Positions 26,243-35,308 of a DNA stretch of 64,000 nt are shown here, one piece after another. This DNA comes from CBDDEC01 sp965198045 (GTDB lineage Bacteria > Chloroflexota > Dehalococcoidia > UBA2979). The stretch's first letter is position 1, and every line of letters begins with the position of its first letter. The position numbers and the translations under genes were made by a program. The DNA lies in the NCBI GenBank assembly GCA_965198045.1, contig CBDAOL010000011.1, positions 496,001 through 560,000 on the forward strand, given 5' to 3'. Under the pieces are notes generated by a model. The model did no database searches. It saw nothing but the letters and a program-made list of their open reading frames with translations, and was not told the origin of the DNA.

Positions 26243-27268
26243 ATGATCTTGATCGCCGTCGACCCCCACAAGTCCTCGCATACCGCCCTCGCCGTCGACC
26301 CCGCGGGCCGCGAGCTCGGCCAGCTCCGGGTGGAAGCTCGTGCGCACAGCCGGCTGCTGCGCTGGGCGCGGCAGTGGCCCGAGCGCCGCTGGGCCGTGGA
26401 GGGGGCCCGCGGTCTCGGCCACGGCCTCAGCCAGTGGCTGCTCACGGAGGGCGAGTCGGTCGTCGATGTCCCGGCGCGGCTGGTGGCGCGCGTGCGCTTG
26501 CTCTCCGGTGGCGGGAAGTCCGACCCCGCAGACGCGCGTGCCATTGCGCTCGCCGCCCAACCCCTCACGGCGCTGCGTGCCGTGCGGGCGGAGGACGACA
26601 CGGCGGTGCTGCGACTGCTCTCCGACCGCCGCGACGAGCTCACGCAGGAACGCACGCGCGTGGTCAACCGGCTGCACCGGCTGCTGCGCGAGCTACGACC
26701 GGGTGGGGGCCCCTCCAGGCTCTCCGCCGATCGCGCGCAGGCGCTCCTACGCCGCCTGCGTCCGACCGGCGCCGCGGATCGCGAGCGGCTGCGTATGGCC
26801 CGCGAACTGGTACGCGAGGTGCGGGTGCTGGACCGCAACCTCGTCGAGAACGGCCGCCGCCTCGAGGCAGCGCTGCGTGTACAAGGCAGCGCCCTCACGC
26901 GCATCCCCGGCGTCGGCGTGATCCTGGCGGCGAAGATTGTGGGGCGCAGCGGAGCGGTCAGTCGCTTCCCCTCGCGCGCGCACTACGCCAGCTACACGGG
27001 GACGGCGCCGCTTGAGGTGTCGAGCGGGGAGGTCCAACGCCATCGCCTCAGCCGCGGTGGAGACCGCCAGCTGAACCGGGCGCTCCACATCGCGGCGCTC
27101 ACCCAGGCGCGCATGCCGGGCACCGAAGGCCACGGCTACTTCCGTCGCAAACTCGCCGCTGGCAAGAGTCGGAACGAGGCGCTGCGCTGCCTCAAACGCC
27201 GACTCTCGGACGTCGTTTACCGATGCATGGTGGCCGATGCTCGCACCTGCGCTACCGAGGCCGCTTGA
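26243..27268 (+). CDS. IS110-family transposase (DEDD recombinase), intact
   Basis: 341 residues from ATG 26243, with AGGGAGAG 5 nt upstream; an earlier in-frame GTG at 26171 is unlikely. The RuvC-like N-terminal domain shows IAVDPHKSSHTALAVD, AVEGARGLGHGLSQWL and GKSDPADARAIALAA, giving the D-E-D-D set. The C-terminal Transposase_20 domain carries IPGVGVILAAKIVG, HYASYTGTAPLEVSSG and the conserved Ser region LSRGGDRQLNRALH. It directs RNA-guided recombination of the element. The right end (ttgacacagaggctcc) closes at about 27285, where a different IS fragment begins. Confidence 0.92.
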   Translation: MILIAVDPHKSSHTALAVDPAGRELGQLRVEARAHSRLLRWARQWPERRWAVEGARGLGHGLSQWLLTEGESVVDVPARLVARVRLLSGGGKSDPADARAIALAAQPLTALRAVRAEDDTAVLRLLSDRRDELTQERTRVVNRLHRLLRELRPGGGPSRLSADRAQALLRRLRPTGAADRERLRMARELVREVRVLDRNLVENGRRLEAALRVQGSALTRIPGVGVILAAKIVGRSGAVSRFPSRAHYASYTGTAPLEVSSGEVQRHRLSRGGDRQLNRALHIAALTQARMPGTEGHGYFRRKLAAGKSRNEALRCLKRRLSDVVYRCMVADARTCATEAA

Positions 27269-27285
27269 CACAGAGGCTCCCTCCC

Positions 27286-27530
27286 ACGGGGCGAGCACGG
27301 CGCGGATCTGCTCGGTGAGGGCGGCGTCCGTCCCTGCGCCCTTCGGACCGCGCTTCGCCGCAGGCTGCGCGGGCCGGCTGGCTCGCGCCCGCCGCGCGTA
27401 GACCGTCGAACGCGGGACCTCCCAGAGCTGGCAGACGCGGGCCGTGCCGTAGCGGCGTCCGCTGGAGGGCGAGCTGGCCCGGCTCATCGCCTCGACCTCC
27501 GAGGTGCCAAAGGGAGTCCTGCCTGAGCCG
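27286..27530 (-). mobile_element. IS3-like transposase fragment (start of OrfB)
   Basis: The minus strand encodes MSRASSPSSGRRYGTARVCQ, LWEVPRSTVYARRARASRPA and KRGPKGAGTDAALTEQIRAV, the beginning of an OrfB of the group with the YGxARVCxLWxxxRSxxYARR pattern. It is cut by the IS110 right end at 27286. No catalytic residues remain. Confidence 0.6.
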
Positions 27531-27587
27531 CGAGCGTGACCGACGGCGCGCGTCGCTACGGCGTCGGGCGGCAGACGGTGCACACGC

Positions 27588-28100
27588 GTATTGCCCCAGC
27601 TCTCGGGCCGCCACCTTCGTCGTGCCGCGCACCGCCCACTTGCTGGCGTTGTAAGCGATTGAGCCGCGCCCGCGCAAGCCGGCGACAGACGAGATATTGA
27701 CGATCGAACCGCCGGTCTCCTGCATGGCCGCACCTGCGGCCTTCATCCCCAGGAAGACTCCGACCTGGTTTACCTCGATCACCTGCATGTACCCGTCGAG
27801 TGGTGCATCGAGGAGGCCCGTGCGCCGCAGGATGCCAGCGTTATTGATGAGGGCGTCGATACGCCCGTGCTGATCGAGAACCTTCTGCACCACATCGTTC
27901 CACTCGTCCTCGGATGTTACGTCGTGGTGCACGAACGTCGCCGCATCCCCGATGCGGTTGGCTGTCGCCTCGCCCTCCTCATCGCGAACGTCAGTGAGGA
28001 CAACCGCCGCGCCCTCGTGTACGAAGAGCCGCCCCTCTTCCGCCCCCTGCCCGCGTGCTCCTCCGGTGATCAGCACCACCTTGTCGTCGAGCCTGCCCAT
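27588..28100 (-). pseudogene. Short-chain dehydrogenase, N-terminal two thirds
   Basis: From ATG 28100 the minus strand encodes MGRLDDKVVLITGGARGQGA (TGxxxGxG cofactor loop), LTDVRDEEGE, INNAGILRRTG (NAG motif), SIVNISSVAGL and the catalytic YNASKWAVRG. The Asp at the end of strand 2 suggests NAD(H) preference. It breaks near 27588 after AARELGQY, before the part that shapes the substrate pocket; family length is about 250. The subgroup resembles 3-alpha-hydroxysteroid dehydrogenases. Confidence 0.75.
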
Positions 28101-28169
28101 GAACTCGCCCCCCGCCGCTGCAGCGCGATTGTTGCACGTCGAAGGGAGTGTCACCGCAGACACCCACTT

Positions 28170-28528
28170 TTGACCTGCACCTCGTGCTCAGCAAGGCCAA
28201 GTGCGAGCCCATCGAATCCCGGAAACGCGGGGGCGGGTCGGCCTCGAGCTCGCGGTCGATGAACGCCGCGAACTCCGCCGCGAGCGCGGGTGCACGTTTG
28301 CGATCGCGGCCCTGGGCCTTGAGGGCCTCGCCGAGCATCGCCGAGCATCGCCGTCTTGTTCATGCCTCTGTGGGTGCTGAACCACTCCGCGTCGGCTGTC
28401 AGACCGGCGTCATCGACCACGGACGCGTACGCCCTGAAGACGAGGCCTCCCTCGTCGAGCACAGTACCTCCGATGTCGAAGAGGAAGAGCTCGAGGTCGT
28501 CGACCCAGCGCTGCCGATCGCTCGTCAT
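28170..28528 (-). pseudogene. HAD-superfamily hydrolase, N-terminal part with a 10-bp duplication
   Basis: From ATG 28528 the minus strand reads LELFLFDIGGTVLDEGGLVF, a HAD motif I (DxGGT), then VDDAGLTADAEWFSTHRGMN. A tandem copy of a 10-bp unit (28331-28340 and 28341-28350) shifts the frame after NKTAMLGD. The other frame continues EALKAQGRDRKRAPALAAEF and breaks at about 28170. Motifs II-IV are missing. Confidence 0.65.
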
Positions 28529-28905
28529 ACTACTTCGTGCTCCTCACATCCACTTCAGCCGTGCATGAACTGTGCAGGGTCGTCCAAGATTAGCGGAGGA
28601 CGGCTCCTCGTGTGCCCGCGACACCGTAAGTTTCGGCGCCGTCGGTGGCCCATAGGCGGACCCGACTACTAACCGCGGCGCAGTACTGGCCGGAGGTGGC
28701 GCGTCTTGCGGAGCGCCTCGGAGACATAATCGACTTCGCGAGAGTGTGACGCGGGATGCCCGCGTCTAGGATTCCGGGAGAGTGCCACGTGTGTTTGCCT
28801 CGGTAGCTAGCATTCCGCGTCCATGCTATGAACTGCGAAGCCGACGGTAGTTACGGTTGGCGCCGCCCTCCAAATTCCCGGGGGGACGACGAGGAGAGGT
28901 TCGCT
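28529..28905. other. Intergenic stretch without a supported gene
   Basis: Divergent spacer between the HAD fragment (minus) and the DUF1800 gene (plus). I see no convincing coding frame or promoter; an upstream ATG at 28828 is in frame with DUF1800 but lacks a ribosome site. Confidence 0.4.
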
Positions 28906-30300
28906 ATGGGGGAAGAAAGCATCGAGTTGATGGCGCATCTCATGCGCCGCGTTGGCGTCGGAGCGACGCGCGACGAACTCGAGGCACTGACGCAGCGCCC
29001 CTACGAGGAGGTCGTCGAAGACCTGCTCCATCCGGAGTTGCATAGCGATCCGGACGACGACGTCCTCGACCGCTACTACCCGGTGTCGGCCTGCGCGGAC
29101 ACACCCATGATCTGGGCGTCGCGTTGGATCTACAACCTCGCGAACAGCGAACGCCCGCTGCGCGAGAAGATGGCGCTGTTCTGGCACCAGGTCTTCGCGA
29201 CCGGCTGGACCAAGAGCGAGCATGGCCCCGCGCTGGTGGCGCAGATCGAGCTGTTCAAAGAAAACGGTCTCGGCAGCATGCGCCAGATTCTCCTCGACCT
29301 CTCGCACGATCCGGCCATGATCGACTGGCTTGACAACAACGAGAACCACGGCACTTCGATCAACGAGAACTACGGGCGCGAACTCCTGGAGCTGTTCTCG
29401 ATGGGCATCGGCGCCTACAGCGAAGACGACATCAAGTCCGCGGCACGCGCATTCACCGGTTGGACGTTCACGCAACCGATTCCGCTCTACCCCTACGGCA
29501 ACTACAGCTCGGAGTTCCGTTTCGACGAAGACGATCACGATGCCGAGCAGAAGACCTTCCTTGGCCAGACCGTCGTCGGGGGCGAGGACGTGATCGAGGC
29601 AATCGTGCGGCAGGAGGCTTGCGCACGGTTCATCTCCCGCCACCTCTACAACTTCTTCGTCGCCGACGAGCCACCGGTGCCCTCGTGGAGCGTGACACCG
29701 CCACAGGACGGGGCTGCCATCGACGAGATGGTCGCGACGTTCGTGGCGTCCGACGGCGACATACGCGACGTGATGCGCACGCTGCTCAACTCCGACTTCT
29801 TCAAGACGGCCCGCTTCCGACGCGTGAAGAGCCCGACCGAGTTCGTCGGCGGCGTGATCAAGCTCGCCGGCTCGCCGAGGTTTCCGGACCTCTCGGTTGG
29901 CCGCCTCGCCACCGCGGCGACGTTGATGGGGCAGAAGCTGATGGACCCGACCTCGGTCGAGGGCTGGCACACAGGCAAGGAGTGGCTCGACATCGGCACG
30001 CTGACCGAGCGCGTCAACTTCGCGGTCGAGCAGGTGATGGATACTTCGAAGCCCGGCGTGGCACTGATCGTCGACCGGGTGGTCGCGGCGGGTAACGCTT
30101 CGCCCAGAGAGTTCGTCGACCGTTGCCTCGATCTCTGTGGACCCCTCCACTTGAGCGCAGAGACGCGTTCGGCGCTCGTGGAGTTCGCGGAGGAGCAAGG
30201 CCCGCTCTCGTTTGACAACGGGGTAAGCGAGGACGCGCCCGCCCGCATCGGACGCATGCTGCAGTTGATCGTGGCAGCGCCCGAGTACCAGTTCAGCTAG
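28906..30300 (+). CDS. DUF1800 family protein
   Basis: 464 residues from ATG 28906, with GAGGAGAGG about 6 nt upstream. The family pattern is clear: HLMRRVGVGATRDELEALTQ near the start, EKMALFWHQVFATG, DPAMIDWLDNNEN, NENYGRELLELFSMGIGAY, then AARAFTGWTF and a long helical C-terminus with FVGGVIKLAG. DUF1800 proteins usually pair with a DUF1501 protein in one operon and are linked to export or surface roles in many phyla. Here no DUF1501 gene follows: downstream is the slipin fragment on the other strand. No signal peptide is visible from this start. Function unknown. Confidence 0.88.
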   Translation: MGEESIELMAHLMRRVGVGATRDELEALTQRPYEEVVEDLLHPELHSDPDDDVLDRYYPVSACADTPMIWASRWIYNLANSERPLREKMALFWHQVFATGWTKSEHGPALVAQIELFKENGLGSMRQILLDLSHDPAMIDWLDNNENHGTSINENYGRELLELFSMGIGAYSEDDIKSAARAFTGWTFTQPIPLYPYGNYSSEFRFDEDDHDAEQKTFLGQTVVGGEDVIEAIVRQEACARFISRHLYNFFVADEPPVPSWSVTPPQDGAAIDEMVATFVASDGDIRDVMRTLLNSDFFKTARFRRVKSPTEFVGGVIKLAGSPRFPDLSVGRLATAATLMGQKLMDPTSVEGWHTGKEWLDIGTLTERVNFAVEQVMDTSKPGVALIVDRVVAAGNASPREFVDRCLDLCGPLHLSAETRSALVEFAEEQGPLSFDNGVSEDAPARIGRMLQLIVAAPEYQFS

Positions 30301-30351
30301 GCAACCCGTAGCCAGTGCCCAGGACAGTCGCCGGTGCGCGCCGCCATCGCG

Positions 30352-31035
30352 TCACACGAGAGGGGCCTGGGGAAGTGTCGGTCCCGCGCTGTCACTGGCA
30401 GCCACATCGTTGCTGTCCCCGGACACCAGGCCTCCGATCGCGGCGCCCATCGGACCAGCGATCTGCGCCAGGTCCATCGGGATGATCCACTTGGTCGAGT
30501 CGCCGGCGCCGAGCTGCTTCATCATCTCGAGGTACTGCAGCGCCATGGTGTTGCCATCGACGCCAGAGGCCGTCTCGTAGATCCGCTGCAGGCCGATCGA
30601 GAAGCCCTCGGCGTTCAGAATCGCTGCCTCACGGGCGCCTTGCGCGCGCAGCACCTGCGACTCCTTCGAGCCTTCCGCCTCGAGGATCGCGCTCCGCTTG
30701 TTGCCCTCGGCGACGTTGATCGCGGACTGGCGCTGGCCCTCTGACTCGGTGATCTCGGAGCGCTTTGTGCGGTCCGCTGTGAGCAGGCGCGTCATCGCGT
30801 CCTGGATGTCATGTTGCGGAGTGATCTCGCGGATCTCGATCGCCTTGACCTCGACACCCCAGCGAGTGACCTCCTCCGCCATCTTCACCTGCAGGCGCCG
30901 GTTGATCGTCTCGCGCTGCGACAGCACTTCCTCGACGGTGATGTCGCCGATCACGGCGCGCAGCGTGGTCGTGGCGAGGTTGCGCACGGCGCGAAGATAG
31001 CTCTGGACATTGATCACCGCAGCCTCGGCGTCGAC
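30352..31035 (-). pseudogene. Slipin / SPFH protein, N-terminally truncated paralogue
   Basis: The minus strand encodes VDAEAAVINVQSYLRAVRNL, ETINRRLQVKMAEEVTRWGV, EAEGSKESQVLRAQGAREAA and MALQYLEMMKQLGAGDSTKW, nearly identical to residues from about 70 onward of the slipin at 16000-16872. The first roughly 70 residues, including the membrane anchor, are missing; the frame opens at a TTG at 31038 without a ribosome site. The C-terminal tail differs (VSGDSNDVAASDSAGPT). Confidence 0.75.
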
Positions 31036-31122
31036 CAAGCGTCGACCGGCGCGAGTGATCGATGTTCCCAGCGATCGATCGCGATCGGTGTAGCGCGGAT
31101 TACAGGCCTCGCTGAGGGTGGC

Positions 31123-32007
31123 CTAGCTCCGTTGGAGTGGTCCGAGATCTAACACTGCCGCCTCAGCGAAGTCGTTGAGCGCGTCGATATGCTGTTGGGG
31201 CGACGAGAGCCCGAGGCCTCCAGTCGATAATGCGAGATGCGTTGCTCCTAGATTGGCGAACGACGCGGCAGCCGCCATTCGGGCATCGGCACCTGCGCCC
31301 CGCACCACACACTGAAGACCGAGCGCGTCGGGATCACGGCCGGCAACGGCGGCGGATTCGCGCATCAGCTCGACGCCTTCCCGAATCAAATCCAGATCCT
31401 GGGCGAGCGGATACCAGCCGTCGCCCAGACGGCCGGCGCGCGCGATCGCGCGTGGATCGCCACCACCCATCCAAATCGGGATGTCCCGTCGCGGCGGCAG
31501 CGGATTCAGACCCGCCTGGGTGACATCATCCCAGCGGCCAAGAAACGTAACGACGGGCTGCCGCCAGAGCATCCGCAGCAGCTGGATTTGCTCTTCCATC
31601 CGCTGGCCGCGGGTGTGAAAGTCCTGACCGAGGGCGCTGTATTCGACCGCGTTCCACCCAGTGCCCACGCCAAGCACGAGGCGCCCGCCGCAAAGCACGT
31701 CGAGGTGGGCGGCTTGCTTCGCTACCAGCGCGGTTTGCCGCTGCGGCAGGATCAGCACGCCGGTCATGAACTCGATGCGCTCGGTAACGGCGGCGAGGTA
31801 TCCGTACGTCGTGAAGGGCTCGGACCACGCGGTCTCGTGCGTGTAGGGGCCGGTCCACCCGCCGGGTCGGTCTGGATCGGCGCCCAGGACGTGTTCTCCC
31901 ATCGTCAACCGGGTGTAACCGGCGCCCTCCGCCGCTTGCGCGAAGTCGCGCAGGACCGCGGGGTCAGAGCCGAGTTCGTTTGTCGTGTACGTGGCCACGA
32001 GTTCCAT
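31123..32007 (-). CDS. F420-type LLM flavin-dependent oxidoreductase
   Basis: 294 residues, complete. The TIM-barrel luciferase-like fold shows MELVATYTTNELGSDPAVLR at the start, GYTRLTMGEHVLG, a loop with TGVLILPQRQTALVAKQAAH, the signature LVLGVGTGWNAVEYSALG, IPIWMGGGDPRAIARAGRLG and DGWYPL. This is the TIGR03619-like group of probable F420-dependent enzymes. The substrate is unknown. It is a cytosolic single gene, with no F420 biosynthesis gene in the window. Confidence 0.88.
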   Translation of the reverse strand: MELVATYTTNELGSDPAVLRDFAQAAEGAGYTRLTMGEHVLGADPDRPGGWTGPYTHETAWSEPFTTYGYLAAVTERIEFMTGVLILPQRQTALVAKQAAHLDVLCGGRLVLGVGTGWNAVEYSALGQDFHTRGQRMEEQIQLLRMLWRQPVVTFLGRWDDVTQAGLNPLPPRRDIPIWMGGGDPRAIARAGRLGDGWYPLAQDLDLIREGVELMRESAAVAGRDPDALGLQCVVRGAGADARMAAAASFANLGATHLALSTGGLGLSSPQQHIDALNDFAEAAVLDLGPLQRS

Positions 32008-32234
32008 GCCACAGCCCCTGATTCCTGTGCCGCTCGCTATTCTCGCCTGCCTCGACGGCGATGATAGCGATCTGGACGGAGATGCCTCGGCGGAGCGCGC
32101 GTGGACATCCCCGGCGCTCGGATAGCTGCGGGCAGTGCATCTCGTTATCGACGCATGAACGTGATCGGCAGCCGCTCAGACGGCTGCTGACGCGATCGCT
32201 CGGCCGCGCCTCCGTCGTGGAAGGGGCTTGGCGG

Positions 32235-32264
32235 TTGACGTAGAGGGTGCCTCGACCCTAGAAA
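32235..32264 (+). promoter_or_regulatory. Probable promoter of the pnt operon
   Basis: TTGACG (32235-32240), an 18-bp spacer and TAGAAA (32259-32264) place a start near 32271, about 23 nt before the pntA1 ATG. Matches to consensus are 5/6 and 4/6. Confidence 0.5.
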
Positions 32265-32293
32265 CTTGGCGGCGGTGAAGATCTGGAGCTTGC

Positions 32294-33448
32294 ATGATCA
32301 TCGGCGTGCCAACCGAGCAAACGGTGAACGAGCGGCGTGTTGCGCTTGTGCCCGCCGAGGTCGCCACGCTCAGCGCCGCCGGACACCGCGTGCTCATCCA
32401 GAGCGGTGCCGGTGAACTTGCCGGCTTTAGCGACGCATCCTACCGGGAGCAGGGCGCCGAAGTTGAGGATGGCGCGCCGCCTCTGTTCGCATCGGCGGGG
32501 CTCATCGTCGCGGCAAACTCCCCCGCCTCGTACGAGGGAGGACCGGCCAGGTTGCACGACGGTCAACTCGTGGTTGGGCTGCTCGATCCGTTCGGTGCGC
32601 CGCAGGGCATCGCAGCACTCGCGGACCGCGGGGTGACCGCGATGGCGTTGGAGCTACTCCCGCGAATCAGTCGGGCGCAGCAGCTTGATGCGCTGACCTC
32701 GATGGCGACGATTGCCGGGTACAAGGCGGTGCTGGTCGCCGCGCACGAGTTGAACAGAATGTTCCCGCTCATGATGACCGCGGCCGGTACCATCACGCCG
32801 GCGAAAGTGCTCGTGATCGGCGCTGGTGTCGCCGGGCTGCAGGCGATCGCCACGGCACACCGCCTGGGTGCCGTGGTCGAGGCATACGACGTCCGCCCTG
32901 ACGTGCGCGAGCAAGTCGAGAGTCTCAACGCCCGCTTTGTCGAGTTCGATCTCACCACGGCGGACGCGGAAGATGCGGGTGGCTATGCGCAACAGATGGG
33001 CGACGAGTTCTACAACCGCCAGCGCGAGCTGCTCGCCGAGGTCGTCGCTCGCAGCAATGTAGTGATCACGACCGCGGCGGTCCCTGGAGGCTCCGCACCG
33101 CTCCTCGTGTCCGCTGATACGGTCGCTCGGATGGAACCTGGCTCGGTCATCGTCGACCTCGCAGCTCCCACGGGCGGCAACTGCGAGCTGACGCAACCCG
33201 GCGAGACCGTCGAGGTGCAGGGGGTCAAGATCGTAGGACCGCTCAACCTCGCGAGTTCGGTGCCTCACGACGCAAGCCAGATGTACTCGCGCAACGCTGT
33301 GTCGTTCCTGGGTGCCCTGTTGCCGGATGGCACCGACGCCCCGGCATTCGAAGACGAGATGGTCCGCGAGACAGTCACCACGCGGGGCGGCGAGGTCGTC
33401 CATGCACGCGTCCGAGAGCTGCTCGGGCTGCCAGTGAAGGCGGTCTGA
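32294..33448 (+). CDS. pntAA: NAD(P) transhydrogenase subunit alpha part 1
   Basis: 384 residues from ATG 32294 with GGAG upstream. This is domain I of proton-translocating transhydrogenase, which binds NAD(H) on the cytoplasmic face and passes hydride to NADP+. It starts MIIGVPTEQTVNERRVALVP, and carries LPRISRAQQLDALTSMATIA (the RQD-type loop has changed surroundings), the Rossmann loop VIGAGVAGLQAIATAHRLG followed by the acidic EAYDVRPDV, and GRxNLASSxP in the form GPLNLASSVPHDASQMYS. The subunit is split as in many bacteria: the membrane part is the next gene, 21 bp downstream. Length is normal. Confidence 0.95.
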   Translation: MIIGVPTEQTVNERRVALVPAEVATLSAAGHRVLIQSGAGELAGFSDASYREQGAEVEDGAPPLFASAGLIVAANSPASYEGGPARLHDGQLVVGLLDPFGAPQGIAALADRGVTAMALELLPRISRAQQLDALTSMATIAGYKAVLVAAHELNRMFPLMMTAAGTITPAKVLVIGAGVAGLQAIATAHRLGAVVEAYDVRPDVREQVESLNARFVEFDLTTADAEDAGGYAQQMGDEFYNRQRELLAEVVARSNVVITTAAVPGGSAPLLVSADTVARMEPGSVIVDLAAPTGGNCELTQPGETVEVQGVKIVGPLNLASSVPHDASQMYSRNAVSFLGALLPDGTDAPAFEDEMVRETVTTRGGEVVHARVRELLGLPVKAV

Positions 33449-33469
33449 GCAGCTGGGAGGTTCTTGCTG

Positions 33470-33760
33470 ATGGAAGTCTTCGTCGCGGCGCTCACGATTT
33501 TCGTGCTGGCTCTGTTCGTGGGCTACGAGGTGATCACGAAGGTCCCTCCGCTGCTCCACACGCCGCTGATGTCCGGCGCCAACGCCATCTCAGGCATCAC
33601 GCTGGTTGGGACACTAGTCACCGCAGGAGCACAGCTGACTGTCTTGACGACGATCCTGGGCTTCATCGCCGTAGCGATGGCCACCGCAAACGTCGTCGGT
33701 GGCTTCATGGCGACGCACCGCATGCTGGCGATGTTCCAGGGCCGTGGCGACCGTGGATAG
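33470..33760 (+). CDS. pntAB: NAD(P) transhydrogenase subunit alpha part 2
   Basis: 96 residues from ATG 33470 with GGGAGG about 9 nt upstream. The small membrane subunit has three helices: VFVAALTIFVLALFVGYEVI, NAISGITLVGTLVTAGAQLT and ILGFIAVAMATANVVGGFMA, with the conserved tail THRMLAMF. It supplies part of domain II, the proton channel. It overlaps the next gene by a few bases, which implies translational coupling. Confidence 0.95.
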   Translation: MEVFVAALTIFVLALFVGYEVITKVPPLLHTPLMSGANAISGITLVGTLVTAGAQLTVLTTILGFIAVAMATANVVGGFMATHRMLAMFQGRGDRG

Positions 33761-35153
33761 CGAGTGGATCAACCTCTTCTACCTTGGGGCGGCCGTCCTC
33801 TTTATCTTCGCACTGAAGGACATGTCGAATCCGCGCACCGCGGTGCGTGGCAACCTGCTCGGCGCCTCGGGGATGCTGCTTGCCATCGTGGTCACGTTGA
33901 CCGATCGACGCATCATCAGCTTCGAGGTGATCATTGCGGGTCTCGTGGTCGGCGCGCTGGTCGGGGCGATCATGGCCTACCGCACTCCCCTTACGGCCAT
34001 GCCACAAGTGGTCGCGGTCTTCAACGGCTTTGGCGGTGGCGCCTCCGCGTTCGCGGTGGGCGCAGCACTCGAGGAGGCACTGAAGGGCGGATTCGTCGAG
34101 TCGATCGACCTGCAGTTCACTGCCGCGGCGGCCGCCTCAGCGTTGATCGGTGGCGTGTCCCTGACCGGCAGCGCCGTCGCATTCGGCAAGCTCCAGGGGC
34201 TGGTGTCGGAACGTCCCTTGCTCCTCCCCGGCCGACATGTGATCAACCTCGTGCTCGCGGCGGTCTGCGTCGGGCTCGCGGTCTGGCTGATGGTGGACTC
34301 TGACTCCTCTGTCCCGTTCTGGCTGCTGGTCGGCACTGCGGCCGCACTCGGGCTCATGCTGGTGCTTCCGATCGGCGGGGCGGACATGCCGGTCGTGATC
34401 TCGCTACTCAACGCCTACTCGGGGATCGCGGCGGCCAGTCATGGGTGGGCGCTGAACAACAGCGTCCTGATCATCGCGGGCTCGCTCGTTGGCGCCGCCG
34501 GCTTCATTCTGACCGCGCTCATGTCTCGCGCCATGAATCGATCGCTCCCGAATATCATCTTTGCTGGCGTGGGCGCGACGCAGGCCACCGAGGAAGAAGT
34601 CGATGACGTGTACGCCGGCCGCGTCCGGTCAGCGTCAGCCGATGAAGTCGCGATGCTGCTCGACAGTGCGCGCCGCGTCGTGATTGCTCCCGGATACGGC
34701 ATGGCCGTCGCCCAGGCGCAGTACGCGATCCGCGACCTCACGGATCTTCTTGAGGCAAGAGGGGTCACCGTGGAGTTTGCGATCCATCCGGTTGCGGGTC
34801 GTATGCCGGGACACATGAACGTGTTGTTGGCCGAGGCCGATATCTCCTACGACAAGCTAAAGGAGATGGACAAGATCAACCCCACGTTCCGGCAGGTCGA
34901 TGTGGTGCTGGTCGTCGGCGCGAACGACACCGTCAACCCTATGGCCCGCGACGCCGACCCCTCGATCCCGATCTCCGGCATGCCGATCCTCAACGTCGAC
35001 GAGGCGCGGTCTGTGGTGATCATCAAGCGATCGCTCAGTCCTGGGTTCGCCGGCATCGCGAACCCTCTATTCGCGGGAGACAACGTGCTGATGCTGTTCG
35101 GCGATGCCAAGGAGATGGCGCTTGAGCTGACGTCAGCGCTCCGCACCACCTAG
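33753..35153 (+). CDS. pntB: NAD(P) transhydrogenase subunit beta
   Basis: 466 residues from GTG 33753 (MDSEWINLFYLGAAVLFIFA); GTG 33744 is an alternative, and both overlap pntAB. About nine membrane helices form the rest of domain II (SNPRTAVRGNLLGASGML, FGGGASAFAVGAALEEAL, LNAYSGIAAASHGWALNN). The C-terminal domain III binds NADP(H): VIAPGYGMAVAQAQYAI, HPVAGRMPGHMNVLLAEA and VVLVVGANDTVNPMARD. The complex uses the proton gradient to reduce NADP+ with NADH. Domain order and length are normal; no lesions are seen. Confidence 0.95.
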   Translation: MDSEWINLFYLGAAVLFIFALKDMSNPRTAVRGNLLGASGMLLAIVVTLTDRRIISFEVIIAGLVVGALVGAIMAYRTPLTAMPQVVAVFNGFGGGASAFAVGAALEEALKGGFVESIDLQFTAAAAASALIGGVSLTGSAVAFGKLQGLVSERPLLLPGRHVINLVLAAVCVGLAVWLMVDSDSSVPFWLLVGTAAALGLMLVLPIGGADMPVVISLLNAYSGIAAASHGWALNNSVLIIAGSLVGAAGFILTALMSRAMNRSLPNIIFAGVGATQATEEEVDDVYAGRVRSASADEVAMLLDSARRVVIAPGYGMAVAQAQYAIRDLTDLLEARGVTVEFAIHPVAGRMPGHMNVLLAEADISYDKLKEMDKINPTFRQVDVVLVVGANDTVNPMARDADPSIPISGMPILNVDEARSVVIIKRSLSPGFAGIANPLFAGDNVLMLFGDAKEMALELTSALRTT

Positions 35154-35308
35154 TCGTCAGTCTCAGCCGCCCCCGCGTCTTCCCACGGAACCGCGATACC
35201 CCGCCTAGCCCCAGGACCCACCTCAGCGCTGGATTGCTGCTGACTGGCAGTGTCAGATTTCGAGGCGCGACAGAGCCAAGGCGCGCGAACGAACGGGTCA
35301 GCGGTTGT

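Noticed and set aside
23890..28100. The two SDR fragments as halves of one split gene
   Set aside because: They lie on opposite strands and their motifs belong to different SDR subgroups.
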